Positions 1 to 12,182 of a DNA stretch of 64,000 bases are shown here, piece after piece. Made by a program: the position numbers and the translations under genes. The notes below the pieces were generated by a model. The model was given only the letters and a program-made list of their open reading frames with translations. It had not been told where the DNA came from and ran no database searches. The DNA is from Bolinopsis microptera (taxonomy: Eukaryota; Ctenophora; Tentaculata; Lobata; Bolinopsidae), in contig NC_087079.1 in the NCBI RefSeq assembly GCF_026151205.1, forward strand, positions 17,354,945-17,418,944, given 5' to 3'. Position 1 is the stretch's first letter. Every line of letters begins with the position of its first letter.

Positions 1-1021
1 TGGAAGGTATATCTCGATACACCCCCACTACATTATAACTACCTGAGTAACTATTCCTGGAAGGTATATCTCGATACACCCCCACTACATTATAACTACC
101 TGAGTAACTATTCCTGGAAGGTATATCTCGATACACCCCCACTACATTATAACTACCTGAGTAACTATTCCTGGAAGGTATATCTCGATACACCCCCACT
201 ACATTATAACTACCTGAGTAACTATTCCTGGAAGGTATATCTCGATACACCCTCACTACATTATAACTACCTGAGTAACTATTCCTGGAAGGTATATCTC
301 GATACACCCCCACTACATTATAACTACCTGAGTAACTATTCCTGGAAGTTATATCTCGATACACCCCCACTACATTATAACTACCTGAGTAACTATTCCT
401 GGAAGGTATATCTCGATACACCCCCACTACATTATAACTACCTGAGTAACTATTCCTGGAAGGTATATCTCGATACACCCCCACTACATTATAACTACCT
501 GAGTAACTATTCCTGGAAGGTATATCTCGATACACCCCCACTACATTATAACTACCTGAGTAACTATTCCTGGAAGGTATATCTCGATACACCCCCACTA
601 CATTATAACTACCTGAGTAACTATTCCTGGAAGGTATATCTCGATACACCCCCACTACATTATAACTACCTGAGTAACTATTCCTGGAAGGTATATCTCG
701 ATACACCCCCACTACATTATAACTACCTGAGTAACTATTCCTGGAAGGTATATCTCGATAGCATCCCCACTACATTATAACTACCTGAGTAACTATTCCT
801 GGAAGGTATATCTCGATAGCATCCCCACTACATTATTTAACTACCTGAGTAACTATTCCTGGAAGGTATATCTCGATAGCATCCCCACTACATTATAACT
901 ACCTGAGTAACTATTCCTGGAAGGTATATCTCGATACACCCTCACTACATTATAACTACCTGAGTAACTATTCCTGGAAAGTATATCTCGATACACCCCC
1001 ACTACATTATAACTACCTGAG
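1..1021. repeat. 57-bp minisatellite, about 18 copies; about 1.5 more at 1532-1625
   Basis: A head-to-tail array with a 57-bp period begins at the window edge and is interrupted by a transposon at 1024-1529. On the minus strand each unit contains the end of the neighbouring coding exon (sense ...IEIYLPGIVTQ) followed by the splice-donor-like CAG|GTAGTT and a few intron bases. Units nearest the exon keep the exon-like gcatcccc; most distal units read acaccccc. One unit near 830 has two extra bases. The array therefore looks like repeated duplication of the exon 1/intron 1 boundary of the minus-strand transporter gene. Copy B (25110-25155) has only one unit. Confidence 0.95.
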
Positions 1022-1023
1022 TA

Positions 1024-1529
1024 CCTTACAAGACATATTTATAACGTACGAAATGTGGCGGTTTTCCGAAAATTTCGCCATATTTTCGGACCGCCAAAAT
1101 TTCGGTCGTCGTAATAGAATCCGTCGCATTATCTTTTAGCTTATTTCAATGACTGTGCCTTCACTGCTTTATTTTGTTTCTAAAAAGTAATATCAAGTAA
1201 AATAAATAAATAAATTCTGGCATCTTGGGACAAATTATCACCACACCAATGACGAATTGAATGTCAAGCAATACAGTTTAAATTTGCATTAAAATACATG
1301 TATGTGCTAACATGAAAGTCTTACAGTCTTAATACAGACTAAGTTTGAACATGATTTTACCGAATTTCAGAAATTTCCTTACTGCTTACTGTCACAAAAA
1401 ATGATGAAAAATACCCTTATTTTCTGTGACGTCCGAAATTTGACGGTTTTTGTTCAATTTCGCCATATTTTCGGACCGCCAAAATTTCGGTCGTCGCAAA
1501 TTAGGCCGCCATAAATATGTCTTGTAAGG
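1024..1529. mobile_element. 506-bp MITE with TA target duplication (Tc1/mariner-like)
   Basis: The element has 19-bp perfect terminal inverted repeats, CCTTACAAGACATATTTAT at 1024-1042 and its reverse complement at 1511-1529, flanked by TA at 1022-1023 and 1530-1531. Removing it and one TA restores an intact 57-bp minisatellite unit. A 41-bp direct repeat lies near each end (1071-1111 and 1456-1496). There is no open reading frame of useful size, so it is non-autonomous. The TA duplication points to the Tc1/mariner superfamily, but no transposase is present to confirm it. Confidence 0.85.
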
Positions 1530-1582
1530 TAACTATTCCTGGAAGGTATATCTCGATAGCATCCCCACTACATTATAACTAC

Positions 1583-4500
1583 CTGAGTAACTATTCCTGG
1601 AAGGTATATCTCGATAGCATCCCCGACCTTCATGAACAGGTTCATGAACATGATCATCTTATCTTTCCTGGTCCAGATGTTTAAACCTATCAGATTACTC
1701 TTCTCCTCGCTATCATCCTCAGCTTGTTTCGAGCTCTTGCGGGAACTGAAACCTGCTGACTGAGTGACGGGTTTCTCTAGCGTGCGGGAACTGAAACCTG
1801 CTGACTGAGTGACGGGTTCCTCTAGCGTGCGGGAACTGAAACCTGCTGACTGAGTGACGGGTTTCTCTAACGTGCGGGAACTGAAACCTGCTGACTGAGT
1901 GACGGGTTTCTCTAACGTGCGGGAACTGAAACCTGCTGACTGAGTGACGGGTTTCTCTAGCGTGCGGGAACTGAAACCTGCTGACTGAGTGACGGGTTCC
2001 TCTAGCGTGCGGGAACTGAAACCTGCTGACTGAGTGACGGGTTTCTCTAACGTGCGGGAACTGAAACCTGCTGACTGAGTGACGGGTTTCTCTAGCGTGC
2101 GGGAACTGAAACCTGCTGACTGAGTGACGGGTTCCTCTAGCGTGCGGGAACTGAAACCTGCTGACTGAGTGACGGGTTTCTCTAACGTGCGGGAACTGAA
2201 ACCTGCTGACTGAGTGACGGGTTCCTCTAACGTGCGGGAACTGAAACCTGCTGACTGAGTGACGGGTTTCTCTAACGTGCGGGAACTGAAACCTGCTGAC
2301 TGAGTGACGGGTTCCTCTAGCGTGCGGGAACTGAAACCTGCTGACTGAGTGACGGGTTCCTCTAACGTGCAGGAACTGAAACCTGCTGACTGAGTGACGG
2401 GTTCCTCTAACGTGCGGGAACTGAAACCTGCTGACTGAGTGACGGGTTCCTCTAACGTGCGGGAACTGAAACCTGCTGACTGAGTGACGGGTTCCTCTAG
2501 CGTGCGGGAACTGAAACCTGCTGACTGAGTGACGGGTTCCTCTAACGTGCGGGAACTGAAACCTGCTGACTGAGTGACGGGTTCCTCTAACGTGCGGGAA
2601 CTGAAACCTGCTGACTGAGTGACGGGTTCCTCTAACGTGCGGGAACTGAAACCTGCTGACTGAGTGACGGGTTCCTCTAACGTGCGGGAACTGAAACCTG
2701 CTGACTGAGTGACGGGTTCCTCTAACGTGCGGGAACTGAAACCTGCTGACTGAGTGACGGGTTCCTCTAACGTGCGGGAACTGAAACCTGCTGACTGAGT
2801 GACGGGTTCCTCTAACGTGCGGGAACTGAAACCTGCTGACTGAGTGACGGGTTTCTCTAACGTGCGGGAACTGAAACCTGCTGACTGAGTGACGGGTTCC
2901 TCTAGCGTGCGGGAACTGAAACCTGCTGACTGAGTGACGGGTTCCTCTAGCGTGCGGGAACTGAAACCTGCTGACTGAGTGACGGGTTCCTCTAGCGTGC
3001 GGGAACTGAAACCTGCTGACTGAGTGACGGGTTTCTCTAACGTGCGGGAACTGAAACCTGCTGACTGAGTGACGGGTTCCTCTAACGTGCGGGAACTGAA
3101 ACCTGCTGACTGAGTGACGGGTTTCTCTAACGTGCGGGAACTGAAACCTGCTGACTGAGTGACGGGTTCCTCTAACGTGCGGGAACTGAAACCTGCTGAC
3201 TGAGTGACGGGTTCCTCTAACGTGCGGGAACTGAAACCTGCTGACTGAGTGACGGGTTCCTCTAACGTGCGGGAACTGAAACCTGCTGACTGAGTGACGG
3301 GTTCCTCTAACTTGCGGGAACTGAAACCTGCTGACTGAGTGACGGGTTCCTCTAGCGTGCGGGAACTGAAACCTGCTGACTGAGTGACGGGTTCCTCTAA
3401 CGTGCGGGAACTGAAACCTGCTGACTGAGTGACGGGTTCCTCTAACGTGCGGGAACTGAAACCTGCTGACTGAGTGACGGGTTCCTCTAGCGTGCGGGAA
3501 CTGAAACCTGCTGACTGAGTGACGGGTTTCTCTAACGTGCGGGAACTGAAACCTGCTGACTGAGTGACGGGTTCCTCTAACGTGCGGGAACTGAAACCTG
3601 CTGACTGAGTGACGGGTTTCTCTAACGTGCGGGAACTGAAACCTGCTGACTGAGTGACGGGTTCCTCTAACGTGCGGGAACTGAAACCTGCTGACTGAGT
3701 GACGGGTTCCTCTAACGTGCGGGAACTGAAACCTGCTGACTGAGTGACGGGTTCCTCTAACGTGCGGGAACTGAAACCTGCTGACTGAGTGACGGGTTCC
3801 TCTAACGTGCGGGAACTGAAACCTGCTGACTGAGTGACGGGTTCCTCTAACTTGCGGGAACTGAAACCTGCTGACTGAGTGACGGGTTCCTCTAGCGTGC
3901 GGGAACTGAAACCTGCTGACTGAGTGACGGGTTCCTCTAACGTGCGGGAACTGAAACCTGCTGACTGAGTGACGGGTTCCTCTAGCGTGCGGGAACTGAA
4001 ACCTGCTGACTGAGTGACGGGTTTCTCTAACGTGCGGGAACTGAAACCTGCTGACTGAGTGACGGGTTCCTCTAACGTGCGGGAACTGAAACCTGCTGAC
4101 TGAGTGACGGGTTTCTCTAACGTGCGGGAACTGAAACCTGCTGACTGAGTGACGGGTTCCTCTAACGTGCGGGAACTGAAACCTGCTGACTGAGTGACGG
4201 GTTCCTCTAACGTGCGGGAACTGAAACCTGCTGACTGAGTGACGGGTTCCTCTAACGTGCGGGAACTGAAACCTGCTGACTGAGTGACGGGTTCCTCTAA
4301 CGTGCGGGAACTGAAACCTGCTGACTGAGTGACGGGTTTCTCTAACGTGCGGGAACTGAAACCTGCTGACTGAGTGACGGGTTCCTCTAACGTGCGGGAA
4401 CTGAAACCTGCTGACTGAGTGACGGGTTTCTCTAACGTGCGGGAACTGAAACCTGCTGACTGAGTGACGGGTTCCTCTAACGTGCGGGAACTGAAACCTG

Positions 4501-5350
4501 CTGACTGAGTGACGGGTTCCTCTAACGTGCGGGAACTGAAACCTGCTGACTGAGTGACGGGTTCCTCTAACTTGCGGGAACTGAAACCTGCTGACTGAGT
4601 GACGGGTTCCTCTAACGTGCGGGAACTGAAACCTGCTGACTGAGTGACGGGTTCCTCTAACTTGCGGGAACTGAAACCTGCTGACTGAGTGACGGGTTCC
4701 TCTAACGTGCGGGAACTGAAACCTGCTGACTGAGTGACGGGTTCCTCTAACTTGCGGGAACTGAAACCTGCTGACTGAGTGACGGGTTCCTCTAACGTGC
4801 GGGAACTGAAACCTGCTGACTGAGTGACGGGTTCCTCTAACGTGCGGGAACTGAAACCTGCTGACTGAGTGACGGGTTCCTCTAGCGTGCGGGAACTGAA
4901 ACCTGCTGACTGAGTGACGGGTTCCTCTAACGTGCGGGAACTGAAACCTGCTGACTGAGTGACGGGTTCCTCTAACGTGCGGGAACTGAAACCTGCTGAC
5001 TGAGTGACGGGTTCCTCTAGCGTGCGGGAACTGAAACCTGCTGACTGAGTGACGGGTTCCTCTAACGTGCGGGAACTGAAACCTGCTGACTGAGTGACGG
5101 GTTTCTCTAACGTGCGGGAACTGAAACCTGCTGACTGAGTGACGGGTTCCTCTAGCGTGCGGGAACTGAAACCTGCTGACTGAGTGACGGGTTTCTCTAG
5201 CGTGCGGGAACTGAAACCTGCTGACTGAGTGACGGGTTCCTCTAGCGTGCGGGAACTGAAACCTGCTGACTGAGTGACGGGTTCCTCTAACGTGCGGGAA
5301 CTGAAACCTGCTGACTGAGTGACGGGTTCCTCTAACGTACCCTGCGCCAT
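1583..5350 (-). CDS. Probable MFS transporter, first coding exon with 80 x 15-aa repeats (copy A)
   Basis: The exon encodes M-A-Q-G, then exactly 80 copies of a 15-residue unit (TLEEPVTQSAGFSSR with T/K and E/K variants and one R-to-C), then a 52-residue tail ending GDAIEIYLPGIVTQ at a CAG|GTAGTT donor; reading through gives a stop at 1568. The ATG has an A at -3 and G at +4. In copy B the same exon has one repeat and joins in phase to an exon encoding a second hydrophobic segment, giving a pattern like TM1-TM2 of major-facilitator (SV2/SVOP/SLC22-type) transporters. The family call is inference from that short segment; the repeat would lie in the cytosolic N-terminal tail. The remaining exons would lie left of position 1. 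It is transcribed divergently from HUWE1. Confidence 0.6.
1739..5338 (-). repeat. 45-bp coding minisatellite, 80 units, in frame
   Basis: A 3600-bp array of 45-bp units (80 x 45 exactly) lies inside the first coding exon. All units keep the frame; the visible variants are single-base changes (ttcctc/tttctc gives E/K, cgtgcg/cttgcg gives T/K, agcg/aacg silent). Variant patterns recur at larger spacing: the cttgcg variant at about 3310 recurs at about 3850, 540 bp or 12 units on, so there is higher-order amplification. Copy B has a single unit at 25276-25320. Confidence 0.95.
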
Positions 5351-7330
5351 CTTAGGGTGATTTAATGTCTAACCAAGTATAGCAGTGAACAACTCTTATC
5401 TCATTAATTAAATTGTATGATTTTTCGTTGGTTACAAGGTAACTAAATTGAATGTGGTAACCTTGCCTCGCCTGGTCACTTGGTTGATCACTACACAACA
5501 CAATACGACAACAAAAAACACACCAACGATATTCATTCTTTTTTCTGTAACTAGGCATAGGCCAAGACTTATCATACTGATAAGGCCCAAGATAAGGGCA
5601 ATTCTGATTTAGTGCATATTTTAACAAATAGCCGATTTTAATTTATAATTTAAGACTCAGATCACAATTCTGTAGTATACGGTACTCAGATCGCAATTCT
5701 GTAGTATACGGTAGGGTACCTAGGGTACCCATACGGTACCTCCGGTTCTCATAAAAGGATCTGATTTGAACTATAGTTAGATTATAACGTTTATATTTTC
5801 TCTACTTTTACTTTTTTGGTTACAACTTCACAACAAGATCAAAGTATTTAAATATTCAACAAAGATTTTTAAAGTGAAAACAACTGAACTGGAAGGGTTT
5901 AAAATGTCCAGTTTTAGCAATATTATATATAGTATATAAGACAATATATTGAGTTATTATCCGCCGAATAAACCTTTTCAAGTCGATAAATTACTAAACT
6001 TACTTAACTACCCTGTCACTTGAATGATCGATGAAAATTATAAAATTACAACATAGCACGAATTATCACGTATACTGGTAGGATCTGTAGAAACTAGAGA
6101 GGTATTTATTAGCCCTTTATACTATACTATACTACTCTTGTAACACCCTGCGCCCTAGTAATCTTAACTAAAAATGAAATAAACTAAGATAACAAACTAC
6201 AACACTAGAATAATAGGCACGAAGTAGTCAGTAGTACACAAGTTTAGTATAACAACAACACTAGAGTGAGCAGAGTACTCATAACAAGGTGACACTACCT
6301 ACATTACCATACTGTACATCTTACTGTAACAAGGTGACACTACCTACATTACTGTTAAAATACTGTGGGAGAGAGTCTCACTGTAACCAGCTGTGTGTTA
6401 AAGAACATGATATTAAGTAATATACTCTGCTACTGCTCAATTGGTGTACAATCAAAGTAAAGTGGGCCAGTAGCTACATATTATAATCATCTAGTTCTCT
6501 ACGCTCTCAATGTGTAGTACTGTGTCTATTGTCCATAGTTAATACTTATCTTCAGTAATTCCATGTTGTTGTAATCCATATAATTAGGTTTAACTAAATT
6601 TTTTTTTTGGGTTCAACTGAAAAATATATTAATTAGTTGAACTACCAAATACGATATTTTCTACTTTTTGGGGAAATGAGAGAAACTGAGAAAGTTAACG
6701 ACTCAAATATAAAGATTGTAATGTAAATGTTCGAGTATTGACAATCTAACTTGTTCCTTTAATCTCATGAGCTTTTTTAAGATCGTTTGAGAACATGAAT
6801 ACGACTACTCTATAATCTATATAATAATATGTACACTGTACTGTTAGACACCTGTATACACGAGAACTGTTATTAAGTTTAAATTAGTATGAAACTATTC
6901 TTAGACACTGCCTACACCGCCTAACGGCCTCATCTAATGCTTGTAGTAAAAACGGTCGATGGAGATTGTTGTTTAAATTTCATACGGAAATGTAGTACAA
7001 CTTTTCAACGAGTATAACTAAAGCTAAAATCAGCTTTTTTGTGAAATTGTAAAGAAAATAGTAGTTTATTAATTACCAGTATTCTCTCCCCTACGCGTAC
7101 ACTGGCTTTCGTTATACAATATACATAGAAGGTTTTTGTATATTATGTCCCCTTAAGTGTAGGTACAAGACTTCAGTCTAGTGTTTGAGTGGCATAACAG
7201 GGACTTATCGTTAGAAAGTTCTAACTCTTTAAAGATACTGTGAATTCCTTTTAAATAGTTGCAATAAAATATAATCAAATATCCACTTAAAATAATTTAA
7301 ACACGTGTTAAACCTCCTTGTCCCTGTCAG
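5351..7330. other. AT-rich divergent intergenic or HUWE1 intronic region (copy A)
   Basis: This stretch separates the start of the minus-strand transporter exon from the first HUWE1 exon seen here. I find no convincing exon. It contains short duplications (for example around 5690-5740 and 6290-6350). A 358-bp block at about 6088-6445 and the region at about 6600-7080 are absent or replaced in copy B. It should contain the transporter promoter, but I cannot point to a specific element. Confidence 0.6.
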
Positions 7331-10300
7331 GAAGTGATAAAGATCCACCCTCAAGCTAGCACGGTGGTTTGCAGGCGGGTACTGGACCTCTTAGTGGCAC
7401 TTGGCCGGTACTTCCCCAACCACTTCCTAAGCAGGAGTGTTACAGACTCCGGCCTCAAATACGGTGGAAACAAACTTCCTGATGACAAGAAGGTAAAGAG
7501 TTCTTTACTTTTCTTCAAATTATATTTTTCTGTAGTAATCTTAGAAATTAACTGGTACTCTCGAGTCTCGAGCATCAAAATATTGGCTACTTTTTTATAA
7601 TACTAAAAGTGATGTATTAAATACACTTATTAGGCTACTTTTTTATAATACTATTACTAAAAGTGATGTATTAAATACACTTATCAGGCTACTTTTTAAT
7701 AATACTAAAAGTGATGTATTAAATACACTTATTAGGCTACTTTTTTATAATACTATTACTAAAAGTGATGTATTAAATACACTTATCAGGCTACTTTTTT
7801 ATAATACTAAAAGTGATGTATTAAATACACTTATTAGGCCCCACAAGCAGAGCTTCTCAACACTGGATTAGCTCTTACTGACTTCTGGGACTTCCTACTC
7901 AGCTCAGATCATGGTTAGTTATCAGACATACGTAGTAAGTTGTGTAATAAATATGTAATGAATAATAAATATGTAATGAATAATACATATGTAATGAATA
8001 ATAAATATGTAATGAATAATAAATATGTAATGAATAATAAATATGTAATGAATAATAAATATGTAATAAATAATAAATATGTAATGAATAATAAATATGT
8101 AATGAATAATAAATATGTATACTAATTATATTAGAAATTATGCATTATCTTTGGTTACCGTATTCAATTTCATTGTTTATTGCCTTCTGCTTAAACTTTG
8201 ACATTGACTTAAAAATAATGAATAATAAATATGTAATAAATAATAAATAATATGAAATGAAATGAAAATTAAAGTAGAAATCTACCAAGGGAAATTTGAT
8301 CTAGTTATATTAAGTTAATTAACATATAATCAGTAATTAGAAACCACAAAACATGCCCGATATTTTCAGTAAAAGGAAAGACTCCGTCAGGAAAGTCTAC
8401 CAAGATGGGGACCTCGTCCCACTTCTTATCGTGCCCCATGGGACAGCTAATGGTTCTACTAGATCACCCCGTCATTAAAAACAACCAGAACCTCATAGAT
8501 AGGTAAGACTTAGCACTAACACAGTGTATAACCTTACTTACACTATTCCTTTGTGATATGGGTGCAAATTCTTGTGAATGACGTTAAATAACGCAAGTCC
8601 CTTATAATCTACAACACTAACCACACTAACCACACTTATAACACACTAACCACACTCCTCTATAATTTCCACTTCTAGGTTACTGAGACTGCTGTCCTCT
8701 ATAGCACATGCTCTAGCCGAACAGACTTCCGACAAGAAAGAGGACAAGAAAAACAAGAATGTGGAACCCTTACCAGAGGACTGTCCAGAGAACAGCATTG
8801 AGAAACAACATCTCCAACTGGTTACTAGCATCCTCACCACTGGAGCCTGTAGTGAGGTAATAACTAGATTATTTTATATATAATTATAAAGTTAGAATTA
8901 AAAGTCTATTCCCATGAAAGTCATGTCATCCTACTTTGCCATCCGTACATTTCAAAAAACTTTTGTCATAAGATTCAAAGTAAACGACGAACTACAATTT
9001 TTACAATAAAATGTATCATCTTAAAAGAGTGATTTAAGAGTTTTTTTTTTAAATGAGCACAAACCTCTGTCTCTATATGGGTCATGGTGAGAGTTGGTTG
9101 CATTCCACATGTTGCTCTCACTCAGCAGCCCAGGATACGGTGTTCCGCCAAACCTCTAGCTCTCATCTCGGGGGGGGGGGGGGGGGGGACCAACGGGCAT
9201 TAATGGCAGTATTTTAAAATTTTGCTCAGACTGCCATTGCCATTAATGCCCATTAATTCCCATTAATGCCCGTTGGTTCCCCCTCCCCCCCCTCCCCCCC
9301 TCCCTTAGAACTCGCTTATATATTTGCTCCTGATGTTTGATTTGCATATTAGTTTGATTTACATATTAACTAATTAACTAATTAACTAATTAACTAATGG
9401 ACTATCTAATTACAGGAGGGATTGGAGGACGGTACTTCACTATTACTCCAGCTGTCCAAAGTAAACTCCAGGCTTAGAGACATGACGCTGTCTCTAATGT
9501 TGTCCGGACTGCAATCAGTCGCTGCTGACCTTCAGCAACAGGTAATTTAATGCATTGATTAAATAACTTATTGGTTAATCAATTGAGGAATAAGTAAATT
9601 TAAATAAGTAAGTTCCTGAGGAGGTTAAGTTTTCTTCAATTCCTTAGTTTTATCTGTAACCTTGAATACTTTGTCAAATAAGAGACGTCATATCAAAAAA
9701 AATATTGGGAACGCAACCGTAACTAAAATCTGACAAATAATTTCAGATAAAGCAACTGTTGGAAGAGCTAAAAGAAGAGCACCGAAGGAACCCACAGAAG
9801 AAACAAAAAGAGAAGGATGTGACAAAGAGCAAAGCCCTGACCTTGCAGCCCAACAAGGGTTCTCTCAAGACTCCACACAGGGATCTCCATCTTCCTGCCA
9901 TGTCTAATCTGACCAAGAAAAACAGCAGCCAGGCTTACTTCCTACGTATACTCAAGGTACGTATTTCTTTCTAATTAACGCCGGTCTCGGCATTACTTCT
10001 CAGTATTAATGGTTATACCGATCGAGCATTTTGCTATAGCCCTCCAAATAAGAATTAGCTAAATGTAAGGGTTTAACAATTTCCCATCAACGTATCGAAC
10101 TTAAGTCTTTAACATAATAATTGAAAAAGGCTTATCTCATTATGTTTACATAGTACTATTAACTATTAACTATTTGTAGGTGGTAATAGCTGTCAGGGAC
10201 GTCACGATTAAAAGCATTGAGGCCGAGAAAGAAAAGAAGAAGAAAGAGCGTGAAGCTAAGGTGAAGGAAGAGAAAGAGAAGAAGAGGAAGGAGAGAGAAG

Positions 10301-12182
10301 AACAGAGGAAGGAGGGCGAAGAGACGGAGAGTGACGATGAGGATGACGAGGAGGAAACTAAGAGTGAAGAGGAAGAGGACAGTAAGTCTTCCTTTTTATT
10401 TTTTAAATAATCGCATTTTTGTTAGGAATCAATTAAGTGTTACAGTTACATCTCAATATTGATATGTTGTGAGGGATATCTTTAACATGTCAGTAGATTA
10501 CAAGTAATTAGCAAGATGGTAACAATTAAAGTGGTATATACATGCCTCATTAACTCTTGTTTCTCTCAGAAACGGGAGGTCTGGGTCCACTATCAGAACA
10601 ACTCAAAGTCTCTCAACTGTGGACGACTCTGGGAGAATGTCTGACTGAGCTTGGTTCCAGCTCCGATACTCACGCCGTCCTGGTTCTTCAACCCGCCGTT
10701 GAGGCTTTCTTCCACGTTCACGGTATTGACAGTACCGCAGAGAAGACCTCTTCTGCTTCAAGACGAGGCCGCAACACATCGGGATCTCTGGATCTGTTGA
10801 GCGAGAGTCCTGCTCCGCTGAGTGTGGAACCTGTGGATAGTGTGAGCTCTCTGAGTTCAGGGGGTCAATGCTCCTTACCTATCTTTACTTCCGACATGTG
10901 TCCTGATACTCGCAAGTTCATCACATTCGCTGAGCAGCACCGTATCGTGCTGAACCAAATATTGAGACAGAGCACTACACCGCTCAGTGACGGTCCCTTC
11001 CAGGTTCTAGTCAACCACACTCGTGTCCTGGACTTTGACGTGAAGAGAAGGTACTTCAGACAAGAGCTGGATAAGATAGAAGAAACTAACAGAAGAGAGG
11101 ACATCGCTATCAGGGTCCGACGTGAGCACGTGTTTGAGGAGAGCTTCAGAGAGCTGCACAGGAGATCCCCTGAAGAGTTGAAGAGCAGATTGTACGTGAT
11201 ATTCGAGGGAGAAGAGGGGCAGGACGCTGGTGGTTTGTTGAGGGAGTGGTACCAGATTATCGCTAGAGAGATTTTCAATCCTCACTACGCTCTCTTCACT
11301 ACTACCCCCGGGGACAAGGTCACGTACGTGTGCAACAGTTTCAGTCATTACAATCCAAATCACTTGGACTACTTCAAGTTTGTGGGCCGAGTCATCGCCA
11401 AAGCTATCTACGATAACAAACACCTGGACTGCTACTTTTCCCGGTCATTCTACAAACACATTCTCGGACAGCCAATTAGTTTCAAGGACATGGAACACGA
11501 AGACTATGCTTTTTACAAGAGCATGATGTTCCTTCTGGAGCACGATCTGGTCGAGGCTGGGCTAGACAACCTCGACTTTACTATGGAGATAGAAGAGTTC
11601 GGAGTATCAGAGACCAGGGAGTTAAAACCTAACGGTGACAACATTGCCGTCACGAACTCCAATAAGAAGGAGTATGTGAAACTCATCTCCCAAATGAAGA
11701 TGACCGGCAGTATAAGGTCCCAGATAAAAGCTTTCCTTGACGGTTTCTACGATATAATCCCCAAACACCTCATCTCGATATTCAGCGACAACGAGCTTGA
11801 ACTTCTGATATCTGGTCTCCCAACCATTGATATCGAGGATCTGAAAGCGAACACCGAGTATCACAAATTCAGCGTCACCTCCCTCCAGATCCAGTGGTTC
11901 TGGCGAGCGCTGCGCTCCTTTTCGCAAGCGGAACGCGCCAACTTCCTTCAGTTCGTCACCGGCACCTCCAAAGTTCCTCTACAGGGCTTCTCTTCTCTCG
12001 AGGGTATGAATGGCGTGCAGAAGTTTCAGATTCACAGAGACGACAGGTCTACGGACAGACTGCCTTCCGCTCATACCTGCTTCAACCAGCTTGATCTTCC
12101 AGTTTACGAGACCTACGATAAACTGAGGAGGAACCTCCTTCTCGCCATCAATGAGTGCCCTGAAGGATTTGGCTTGGCTTGA
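7331..12182 (+). CDS. HUWE1: HUWE1-like HECT E3 ubiquitin ligase, C-terminal 899 residues (copy A)
   Basis: Eight exons join in frame: 7331-7492, 7838-7913, 8370-8502, 8679-8856, 9416-9541, 9747-9956, 10180-10381 and 10570-12182 (2700 nt with stop). All introns are GT-AG; the acceptor of exon 2 is weak (no pyrimidine tract) and lies in a repeat. The first exon matches the HUWE1 segment with IHPQA...VCRRVLD, followed by TDFWD and MGQLM..L.HPVI motifs, a Lys/Glu-rich charged stretch in exon 7, and a full HECT domain in the last exon. The catalytic cysteine is in [10 protein letters not shown] (TGC at 12078-12080), and the protein ends GFGLA as in animal HUWE1. The usual protein is over 4000 residues; the N-terminal three-quarters is not in the window. 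It is a ubiquitin ligase that accepts ubiquitin from E2 onto the HECT cysteine. Confidence 0.96.
7585..7837 (+). repeat. About 5 tandem copies of a 47-58 bp unit ending in the exon 2 splice acceptor
   Basis: In HUWE1 intron 1 the unit ggctac...aaatacacttatta is repeated five times, and the last copy supplies the TTATTAG acceptor of exon 2 (exon starts at 7838). Every copy therefore ends in a near-identical candidate acceptor. Copy B has a single unit (27317-27367) feeding the same exon. Alternate units carry a tatta insertion, giving two unit lengths. Confidence 0.9.
7940..8118 (+). repeat. 18-bp minisatellite in HUWE1 intron 2 (copy A)
   Basis: About ten units of tatgtaatgaataataaa begin shortly after the exon 2 donor. 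A reading frame through it (repeating NKYVMN) is a by-product of the 18-bp period, not a gene. Copy B (27473-27613) has fewer units. Confidence 0.9.
9170..9305. mobile_element. Small foldback element with poly-G/poly-C ends in HUWE1 intron 4
   Basis: A G-run followed by ACCAACGGGCATTAATGGCA is mirrored by internal and terminal inverted copies ending CCCGTTGGT and a C-rich run. It lies in an intronic block (about 8954-9350) absent from copy B, so it is presence/absence variable. No clear target-site duplication could be assigned because the ends are homopolymers. Confidence 0.55.

Noticed and set aside
1-1021. CRISPR-like appearance of the 57-bp array
   Set aside because: Units are contiguous with no unique spacers, and the genome is clearly eukaryotic.
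5352-5627. 91-codon minus-strand frame upstream of the transporter start
   Set aside because: Copy B has indels here that break the frame, and there is no recognisable protein similarity.
7940-8125. Frame encoding a NKYVMN repeat
   Set aside because: Artefact of an 18-bp intronic minisatellite between HUWE1 exons 2 and 3.
10865-11927. Minus-strand frames of 100-138 codons opposite the HUWE1 HECT exon (and at 30297-31217)
   Set aside because: They are antisense to strongly conserved HECT coding sequence and have no recognisable relatives.
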